Positions 57,807 through 64,000 of a stretch of 64,000 bases of DNA are shown one piece after another. A program made the position numbers and the translations under genes. Numbering within the stretch: the stretch's first letter is position 1; each line of letters opens with the position of its first letter. The DNA is taken from positions 186,001 to 250,000 of the forward strand of contig NZ_PUIP01000001.1 of NCBI RefSeq assembly GCF_002968015.1, given 5' to 3'. The notes under the pieces were generated by a model. It saw only the letters and a list, made by a program, of their open reading frames with translations. It made no database searches and was not told where the DNA came from. The stretch comes from Massilia phosphatilytica (GTDB lineage Bacteria > Pseudomonadota > Gammaproteobacteria > Burkholderiales > Burkholderiaceae_D).

Positions 57807-59273
57807 ATGGCTTCATCTCCAGACAATATCAGCATGGCGGTGTTCTGCGACTTCGAAAACGTCGCCCTCGGCGTGCGCGATGCGAATTACGAGAAATTCG
57901 ACATCAAGCCCGTCCTCGAACGCCTGCTGCTCAAGGGCAGCATCGTGGTCAAGAAATCTTATTGCGACTGGGATCGCTACAAAGGTTTCAAGGCGACGAT
58001 GCATGAAGCGAACTTCGAACTGATCGAAATCCCGCACGTGCGCCAGTCGGGCAAGAATTCCGCCGACATCCGCATGGTCGTGGACGCGCTCGACCTGTGC
58101 TACACGAAATCGCACGTGAACACGTTCGTGATCGTGTCGGGCGACTCGGACTTCTCGCCGCTCGTCTCCAAGCTGCGCGAGAATGCGAAACGGGTGATTG
58201 GCGTCGGCGTCAAGCAGTCCACGTCGGACCTGCTGGTCGCGAACTGCGACGAATTCATCTTCTACGACGACCTCGTGCGCGAACAGCGCCGCGCCGCCGC
58301 CAAGCGCGACGAGCGCAAGGCCCAGCCGCAGCAGGGCCGCCGTCCGTCGGACGAGAACAACCGCAAGCGCGAAGAGATGGATGCGCGCAAGCTGCAGGCG
58401 CTGGAGATGGTCGTCGAGACCTTCGACGCGCTCGTCTCCGAACGGGGCGACACGGGCAAGATCTGGGCGTCGCTGCTGAAGGACACGCTGAAGCGCCGCC
58501 GTCCGGACTTCTCCGAAACCTATTACGGCTTCCGCACGTTCGGCAACCTGCTGGAAGAAGCGCAGACGCGCGGCCTGTTCGAATTCGGCCGCGACGAAAA
58601 ATCCGGTACCTATGTCTACCGTGGCGCCAACGCCCAGGTCGACCTGCAGCCGGTCGAAGCCGCGCCGGTGGAAACGGCGGTCGAGCAGCCGCAGGTGGCG
58701 GCCGAGCCGGCGGTCCAGGAAGCCGGCGACGAACTGGCCGCGGAAACCCAGGGCGAGCAGCCGACCGAAGTCCCGGCAGCCGCCCGCGAACCGCGCCGCC
58801 GCGGCGGCCGCGGACGCAAGGGCCGCGAGGCGCAGGCACCCGCGCCCGATGGCGTGCCGGCGTCCGAGGATGCCGCGATGGCCACCTGGCCCGCACCGAC
58901 GCCGGACCTGGCCGAGGCGCCGGAGCCGGTCGTCGCGGCCGAGGAGCCGGCGGAACCCGTCGCCGCGGCCGAGGAAGCGCCCGCACCGGTGAAGGAACGC
59001 CGCCGCGCGACCCGCGCGCCGCGCAAGACGGCCGCGCGCAAGGATGCGGCCGCGGAGGCCGCTGCACCGGAAGACAGCGCCGCCGCGCCGGATGCACAGG
59101 ACGCGGTCGCGGAAGCGCAGCCGGTGGAAGCGTCGGCGGAAGGGGAAAGCGAAGCCGCGAAACAGGCGCGCAAGAAGTCGGCCCGTCCGGCGCACAAGGC
59201 ACCGTCGCGCAAGCCGGCCACGCGCGCGCCGCGTCGTCCGGCCAAGCCGAAGACGCCGCCCGAGAACGGCTGA
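57807..59273 (+). CDS. NYN-domain / LOTUS (OST-HTH) protein
   Basis: A 488-residue protein. Residues 8-165 form a NYN (PIN-like nuclease) domain with AVFCDFENVALG (D15), the invariant Asp pattern SADIRMVVDAL (D87) and IVSGDSDFSPLV (D113, D115), the acidic triad. Residues about 195-275 read as a LOTUS/OST-HTH fold (LLKDTLKRRRPDFSETYYGF). The tail (from about 275) is Ala/Pro/Glu/Lys low complexity, strongly basic at the end. This layout suggests RNA cleavage or RNA handling. The ATG at 57807 is used; the frame opens at 57771. Confidence 0.88.
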   Translation: MASSPDNISMAVFCDFENVALGVRDANYEKFDIKPVLERLLLKGSIVVKKSYCDWDRYKGFKATMHEANFELIEIPHVRQSGKNSADIRMVVDALDLCYTKSHVNTFVIVSGDSDFSPLVSKLRENAKRVIGVGVKQSTSDLLVANCDEFIFYDDLVREQRRAAAKRDERKAQPQQGRRPSDENNRKREEMDARKLQALEMVVETFDALVSERGDTGKIWASLLKDTLKRRRPDFSETYYGFRTFGNLLEEAQTRGLFEFGRDEKSGTYVYRGANAQVDLQPVEAAPVETAVEQPQVAAEPAVQEAGDELAAETQGEQPTEVPAAAREPRRRGGRGRKGREAQAPAPDGVPASEDAAMATWPAPTPDLAEAPEPVVAAEEPAEPVAAAEEAPAPVKERRRATRAPRKTAARKDAAAEAAAPEDSAAAPDAQDAVAEAQPVEASAEGESEAAKQARKKSARPAHKAPSRKPATRAPRRPAKPKTPPENG

Positions 59274-59387
59274 TTTTGCCTGGTCCACGTCGATTCCCGG
59301 GTTGGAATCGACGTGCGCCCACCCCGCGCACGCCTGTGCAATAATGACAAGAACGCGACCGCGTCCATTGTCATGCAAAGGCCCACC

Positions 59388-59816
59388 ATGCGCACGCTCA
59401 CCGGTCTCTTCGCCTGCCTCCTCGTCGCAACCGCCCTGCCGGCCGGCGCCGCCGCGCCGCCCGCGGCGCATCCATTGCTGGGCATCTGGATCTTCGCGAT
59501 CCCGCAGCTCGGCTGTTCCGAAACATACCACTTCCGCGGCGACGGCACGACGCTCGTCACCAGCGCGGACGAAGTGTCGGAAAGCGAATTCACGGTCGCA
59601 GACAAGCCCAGCGCCAAGGGTTTTTATAAACTCGACGACAAGATCGTGAAGGACAACGGCAAGCAGGATTGCTCCGGCGAGATCACGAAGCCGGGCACGC
59701 GCGCCACCAACTACATCCGCTTCCACCCGTCCGGCGCGCGCTTCGTCATGTGCCGGGACGAGACGATGGAAGCCTGCATCGGGCCGTTCGAACGGATGCC
59801 GGGGCAGGGGATCTGA
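59388..59816 (+). CDS. small secreted protein, function unknown
   Basis: A 142-residue protein with a signal peptide (LFACLLVATALPAGAAA). The mature part has cysteines in GCSETYHF, QDCSGEI, FVMCRDETMEACIG. Its strand-rich, lipocalin-like pattern (LGIWIF...GDGTTLVTSADE) suggests a small beta-barrel. The start at 59388 gives the signal peptide directly; 59373 is an alternative. It has no recognised family. It is followed by the symporter gene 48 bases later. Confidence 0.7.
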   Translation: MRTLTGLFACLLVATALPAGAAAPPAAHPLLGIWIFAIPQLGCSETYHFRGDGTTLVTSADEVSESEFTVADKPSAKGFYKLDDKIVKDNGKQDCSGEITKPGTRATNYIRFHPSGARFVMCRDETMEACIGPFERMPGQGI

Positions 59817-59864
59817 TCGCAGGTGTATATTGCTGGGCGTTCAGATCATTTTTTTGGATCCCCG

Positions 59865-61340
59865 ATGTCCCCGGCTTTACTCTTCTGCATCCTCATCGCG
59901 TATTTCGCCCTGCTGCTCGGCGTTGCCTGGGCCACGGGACGGGGTGCGAACAACGACAGTTTTTTTATCGGTAACAAGAGCAGCAACTGGATGCTCGTCG
60001 CGTTCGGCATGGTCGGCACGACCCTGTCCGGGGCCACGTTCATCAGCGTGCCGGGCGCCGTCGGGACCGATGGCTTCGGCTATGCGCAAATCCTCATCGG
60101 CTACGTGATCGGCTACATCGCGGTCGTCTACCTGCTGCTGCCGCTGTACTATCGCCTGCGCCTGACGTCGATCTACCACTACCTCGACGTGCGCCTCGGC
60201 CGGCGCGCCTACCAGAGCGGGGCCGGCTTTTTCATCCTGTCGCGCCTGTTCGGCGCCACGGCGCGGCTGTACCTCGTCGTCGCCGTCCTGCAGACCATCA
60301 TCCTCGACAGCCTCGGCATCCCGTTCTGGCTCACGACCTTTATCATCCTCGGCATGATCCTGCTGTACACCTATCAGGGCGGCGTGAAGACCATCGTGTG
60401 GACCGACACCCTGCAGACGACGTGCATGCTCGCCGGCCTGTTCGCATGCGTCGCCTTCATGCTGGGCCAGCTGGACATGACCGTTCCGCAGGCGCTGCAG
60501 CAGATGCAGGACAAGGGGCTCGCGCGCGTGTTCACGCGCGACCCCGACAGTCCCGGCTACTGGCTCAAGCAGATCGTGGCCGGCGTCTTCATCGTGCTGA
60601 CGATGACGGGCATGGACCAGGAAATGATGCAGAAGACGATCTCCGTGAAGACCTTGCAGGATTCGCAGAAGAACCTGCTCAGCCTGACCGCCGTGCTGGT
60701 CGTCGTGCTGTGCGCGTTCCTGTTCCTCGGCGGCCTGCTGTACCTGTACGCGCCGATTGCCGGCGTGACGGCGACGGGCGACAAGATATTCCCGGCCGTC
60801 GTCATGGGCCATCTGCCCGCCGCGGTGCAGATCATCTTCCTGATCGCGCTGATCTCGGCGCTGTTCCCCAGTGCCGACGGCGCGATCACGGCGCTGACGT
60901 CCACGTTCTGCATCGACATCCTCGGCATCAAGCGCCGCACGGACATGACGGAAAGCCAGCGCATGCGCCTGCGCCGCCACGTGCACCTCGCGTTCGCGCT
61001 GCTGTTCCTGGCCATGGTGCTCGTCTTCAAATGGGTGGACAATCCCAGCATGATCGTCGTCATCCTGAAACTGGCCAGCTATACATACGGACCCTTGCTT
61101 GGTCTGTTCGCCTTCGGCATGATGACGACGCGGACGCTCCACGACCGCCTCGTGCCCGTCGTGACCGTCGGCGCGCCGATCCTGTGCGCGCTGCTGGAAT
61201 ATCACCAGCATGCGCTGCTGGGCAGCTACCGCCTCGGCCTGGAACTCCTGATCGTGAACGGCGCCCTCGTGTTCGCCGGGCTGTTCGCGATCTCGCGCCG
61301 CGCCGCGCCGTCCGCACTGACCGAACCGAATCTCAACTAG
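59865..61340 (+). CDS. sodium:solute symporter
   Basis: A 491-residue polytopic membrane transporter of the SSS family with about 13 helices. FFIGNKSSNWMLVAFGMVGTT is the first-helix/loop region and GYVIGYIAVVYLLLPLYYRL the usual helix 3 pattern. It uses a sodium gradient to import an organic solute; the substrate is not readable. The ATG at 59865 is favoured over the open frame from 59823. SppA follows after 11 bases, so the two may share a transcript. Confidence 0.88.
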   Translation: MSPALLFCILIAYFALLLGVAWATGRGANNDSFFIGNKSSNWMLVAFGMVGTTLSGATFISVPGAVGTDGFGYAQILIGYVIGYIAVVYLLLPLYYRLRLTSIYHYLDVRLGRRAYQSGAGFFILSRLFGATARLYLVVAVLQTIILDSLGIPFWLTTFIILGMILLYTYQGGVKTIVWTDTLQTTCMLAGLFACVAFMLGQLDMTVPQALQQMQDKGLARVFTRDPDSPGYWLKQIVAGVFIVLTMTGMDQEMMQKTISVKTLQDSQKNLLSLTAVLVVVLCAFLFLGGLLYLYAPIAGVTATGDKIFPAVVMGHLPAAVQIIFLIALISALFPSADGAITALTSTFCIDILGIKRRTDMTESQRMRLRRHVHLAFALLFLAMVLVFKWVDNPSMIVVILKLASYTYGPLLGLFAFGMMTTRTLHDRLVPVVTVGAPILCALLEYHQHALLGSYRLGLELLIVNGALVFAGLFAISRRAAPSALTEPNLN

Positions 61341-61351
61341 CCGGAGCCTCA

Positions 61352-63223
61352 ATGTCATTCAAGCCCATATCCTCCCTGCGCCGCGGCATCGGCGCGCTGT
61401 GGCGCGGCCTCGACGCCACCCGCCGCTTCGTGCTGAACCTCATCTTCCTGGTCATCCTGATCGCCTTCTTCTGGGCGTTGTTCGGCGGTGGCCTCAAGCC
61501 GCTCGCGCCCAAGACGGCGCTCGTGCTCGACCTGAAGGGCGAACTGGTCGAGGAGCGTGCGGGCAGCGTGCGCGATTCCGTCGTCGCCGGCCTGTCGGGC
61601 AACGGCCGCCGCCTCGTGCGCCTGCCGGACGTCCTCAAGGCGCTGGACGGTGCCGCGAAGGACAGCAACGTGAACGAGGTCCTCGTGCTGCTGGACGAGC
61701 TGGATGGCGGCGGCCTCGCGTCCGTGCGCGAGATCGGCGCGGGCATCGAGCGCGTGAAGGCGGCCGGCAAGCGCGTCGTCGTCTGGGGCGGCAACTTCGA
61801 CCAGAAGCGCTACCTGATCGCCGCCCATGCCAGCGAGGTCTACCTGCACCCGATGGGCATGGTGCTGATCGAAGGCTTCGGCCGCCACCGCAATTACTAC
61901 CGCGACGCGCTGGACAAGGTTGGCGTCACCGTCAACCTGATGAAGGTCGGCACCTATAAAAGCTTCGCGGAGCCGTTCATCGGCAACGGCCCGTCGCAGG
62001 CCGCGCAGGAGGCGGACAGCTTCCTGTACAACGGCCTGTGGACGGCCTACACGGCCGAAGTCGAAAAGGCGCGCAAGCTGCCGGCGGGCGCCATCGCCAA
62101 AGGCATCGACGAGCTGCCGCAGCGCCTGCAGGCGGCCAACGGCAACGCGGCCAAGGTCGCGCTGGACTGGAAGCTGATCGACGGCGTCAAGACCCGCGAT
62201 GAAGTGCGCGACCTGTTCGTCAAGCGCGGCGCGTACGACGACCGCATCAAGAGCTTCCGCCAGGTGAGCTTCGGCGACTACGTGGCGCGCCATCCGGACA
62301 AGCCGTTCGGCGACGCGGTGGCCGTCGTCGTCGCGGCCGGCGACATCACGGAAGGCACGGGCGGTCCCGGCATGGTCGGCGGCATCTCGACGGCGAACCT
62401 GATCCGCAGCGTGCGCGAGGACAAGTCCGTGAAGGCCGTCGTCCTGCGCGTCAATTCGCCGGGCGGCAGCGCCTACGGTTCGGAACTGATCCGGCGCGAG
62501 CTGGAACTGACGCGCGCGGCCGGCAAGCCCGTCGTCGTGTCGATGGGCGACGTGGCCGCGTCGGGCGGCTACTGGATCTCGATGGCGGCCGATGAAGTCA
62601 TTGCCGACCCGTCCACCGTCACCGGTTCGATCGGCGTGTTCGCCATCCTGCCGACCGCGGACAAGGTCGTCGATAAACTCGGCATCCACACGGCCGGCGT
62701 GACGACGACGTGGCTCGCGGACGCCTACAACCCGCTGCGCCCGCTCGATCCGCGTTTCGGCCAGCTGATCCAGTCCGCCATCAACCACGTGTACGACGAG
62801 TTCACGACCAAGGCCGCCATCGCCCGCAAGACGACGCCGGCCAAAATTGATGAAGTGGGCCAGGGCCGCGTGTGGACGGGTACGCAGGCGAAGGAACGCG
62901 GGCTCGTCGACCGCCTGGGCAGCTACGGCGACGCGCTGCGTTCGGCCGCCAAGCGCGCCAACCTGGGCGACGATTTCCGCGTCACCTATGCCGAGCAGCC
63001 GACCACGCTGGCCGAGCGCGTACTGGAGCGCATGGGCCTGTCGGACGCGCAGGTCCTGAACGTGCAGGTGAAGCTGGGCCTGCTGCCGGTCGACCTCGGC
63101 GCGGCCGCGCTGGGCGGCAACGCGACGGCAGGCATCGCCCGGGACCTGGGCTGGCTGGCGGCCGTCGCCGACCGCAAGCAACCGTTCGCAGCGGTCACGC
63201 ACTGCCTGTGCGCGGTGCCCTGA
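61352..63223 (+). CDS. sppA: signal peptide peptidase SppA, 67K type
   Basis: A 623-residue inner-membrane protease that degrades cleaved signal peptides. One N-terminal helix (about 26-46) anchors a tandem S49 domain protein. The Ser/Lys dyad is visible as K203 (GTYKSF) and S404 (DVAASGGY), close to K209 and S409 of E. coli SppA. CGGAG precedes the ATG at 61352; the frame is open far upstream inside the symporter gene, which is ignored. A strong terminator follows. Confidence 0.95.
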   Translation: MSFKPISSLRRGIGALWRGLDATRRFVLNLIFLVILIAFFWALFGGGLKPLAPKTALVLDLKGELVEERAGSVRDSVVAGLSGNGRRLVRLPDVLKALDGAAKDSNVNEVLVLLDELDGGGLASVREIGAGIERVKAAGKRVVVWGGNFDQKRYLIAAHASEVYLHPMGMVLIEGFGRHRNYYRDALDKVGVTVNLMKVGTYKSFAEPFIGNGPSQAAQEADSFLYNGLWTAYTAEVEKARKLPAGAIAKGIDELPQRLQAANGNAAKVALDWKLIDGVKTRDEVRDLFVKRGAYDDRIKSFRQVSFGDYVARHPDKPFGDAVAVVVAAGDITEGTGGPGMVGGISTANLIRSVREDKSVKAVVLRVNSPGGSAYGSELIRRELELTRAAGKPVVVSMGDVAASGGYWISMAADEVIADPSTVTGSIGVFAILPTADKVVDKLGIHTAGVTTTWLADAYNPLRPLDPRFGQLIQSAINHVYDEFTTKAAIARKTTPAKIDEVGQGRVWTGTQAKERGLVDRLGSYGDALRSAAKRANLGDDFRVTYAEQPTTLAERVLERMGLSDAQVLNVQVKLGLLPVDLGAAALGGNATAGIARDLGWLAAVADRKQPFAAVTHCLCAVP

Positions 63224-63282
63224 ACCTTTCCGGAGCGTTAATCTTTGTAACAGCGTGTAGTCAGGCAACCATACGCAGCAAC

Positions 63283-63313
63283 ACGGGCGTGGGAATCTTC
63301 CCACGCCCGTTTT
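63283..63313 (+). terminator. intrinsic terminator after sppA
   Basis: A 13-base stem (63283-63295 with 63298-63310), essentially perfect, with a tight loop and a TTTTGTTTT tract following. It ends the symporter-SppA transcript. Confidence 0.9.
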
Positions 63314-63512
63314 GTTTTGATCTCCCCCGATGTGGGAGGCTTCTGTGTAAATCCATGTAAAGGGGGCAAATATCCGTGCCTGACAGGAGGCCCGATCAGC
63401 GGGCTGAACGATTCGCTGTCCGTACGTTACGAAACATAAGGTCCCCCATGGGCGTGCTACATTCAAGGGAACTTTTATTGTGCTTTTGAACACTCGGCCA
63501 CCAGGGATCAGC

Positions 63513-64000
63513 ATGGATTCGACCGTCACACCCGATAAGAATAAAACCCCGACCCAACCCAGGCGCTCGCGCCGCATCCGCATCATCGGGACCATCGTCG
63601 CCATCGTCGCGATGGGCGGCCTGGGCTGGCTGGCCTGGCACCTCGTGCACCAGCAGCCTCAGGGTGCGCCCGGCGGTGCGCGCGGGCAGGGCGCAGGCGG
63701 ACCGGGCGCCGGTCGAGGCGGTCCGGGCGGCGGGCGTGGTGCGCCGGCGACGACGGTCGGCGTCGGCAAGGCCGAGCGGGCCGACATCCCGATCGTGCTG
63801 GACGCCCTCGGCACCGTGACCCCGGCGGCCGTCGCCACCGTGCGGCCGCAGATCGGCGGCGTGCTGCAAAAGATCCTGTTCACGGAAGGCCAGCTCGTCA
63901 AGCAAGGCCAGGTGCTCGCGACGATCGACCCGCGCCCGGCGCAGATGGCGCTGCTGCAGGCGACGGGCCAGCGCCAGCGCGACGAAGCGCAGCTGGAAAC
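63513..64000 (+). CDS. RND efflux periplasmic adaptor (MdtA type), 5' part
   Basis: The window ends inside this gene; about 162 residues are present. The N-terminus has a charged leader, one helix (IIGTIVAIVAMGGLGWLAW), a long Gly/Arg/Pro-rich linker (about 50-85), then TTVGVGKAERADIPIVLDA and the biotinyl-lipoyl-like ILFTEGQLVKQGQVLATIDP, the membrane-fusion-protein signature. It is probably the adaptor of an RND pump with its transporter genes beyond the window. It starts at the ATG at 63513. Confidence 0.9.
   Translation, partial: MDSTVTPDKNKTPTQPRRSRRIRIIGTIVAIVAMGGLGWLAWHLVHQQPQGAPGGARGQGAGGPGAGRGGPGGGRGAPATTVGVGKAERADIPIVLDALGTVTPAAVATVRPQIGGVLQKILFTEGQLVKQGQVLATIDPRPAQMALLQATGQRQRDEAQLE

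Noticed and set aside
60398..61351. In-frame upstream extension of sppA
   Set aside because: It runs in another frame through the symporter gene and encodes low-quality Arg/Pro-rich sequence; the ATG at 61352 has a good site.

Overview
The window is GC-rich, densely packed proteobacterial chromosome. The betaproteobacterial nuo gene order, a DUF2818 gene closing that operon, a phasin-like protein and the overall style point to Burkholderiales, most likely Oxalobacteraceae of the Massilia/Telluria type. This placement is an inference from gene content; there is no rRNA in the window. No tRNA, CRISPR array or complete mobile element was seen.

Layout. 1-12912: respiratory complex I operon, from the 3' end of nuoD through nuoN, plus a DUF2818 gene. 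12999-21372: an Ig/NHL lipoprotein, a Nudix hydrolase, a secreted HEXXH protein, ispD-ispF of the MEP isoprenoid pathway, an MFS transporter, and a coupled FMN reductase / VOC protein / potassium channel set. 21434-23371: a REC-GGDEF-EAL regulator. 23368-28351 (minus): a four-gene cassette for predicted periplasmic amine oxidation: Tat-exported flavin amine oxidase, cytochrome c, secreted RidA and TonB-dependent receptor. 28352-29475: an AT-rich repeat-bearing stretch and an orphan gene resembling the N-terminal part of a TnsB/Mu-type transposase.

29666-43874: phasin-like protein, membrane acyltransferase, secreted TPR/MORN protein with a metalloprotease motif, SMP-30 lactonase, Gfo/Idh/MocA oxidoreductase with a LacI-type operator, S53 peptidase, LytS/LytTR-type two-component pair, YCII-like and DHFR-like small proteins, a coupled secreted trypsin-like protease and membrane FHA protein, and ribA. 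44113-48539: a hybrid-domain sensor kinase and a PAS-GGDEF-EAL protein, convergent and overlapping. 48620-50254: GH43 glycosidase with a LacI-type operator inside its promoter. 50327-54865 (minus): a tightly coupled cassette of response regulator, HEAT-repeat membrane protein, GT2 glycosyltransferase and secreted barrel-like protein, predicted to make or process a surface polysaccharide.

54968-64000: a MarR regulator with a palindrome inside its own promoter and an apparently leaderless start, a methyltransferase, pirin, DUF3820 and DUF1810 proteins, an NYN-LOTUS RNA-biology protein, a small secreted protein, a sodium:solute symporter, SppA, a strong terminator, and the start of an RND efflux adaptor. 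The most interesting parts are the amine-oxidation cassette, the HEAT/GT2 cassette, and the transposase-like orphan with its neighbouring repeats.
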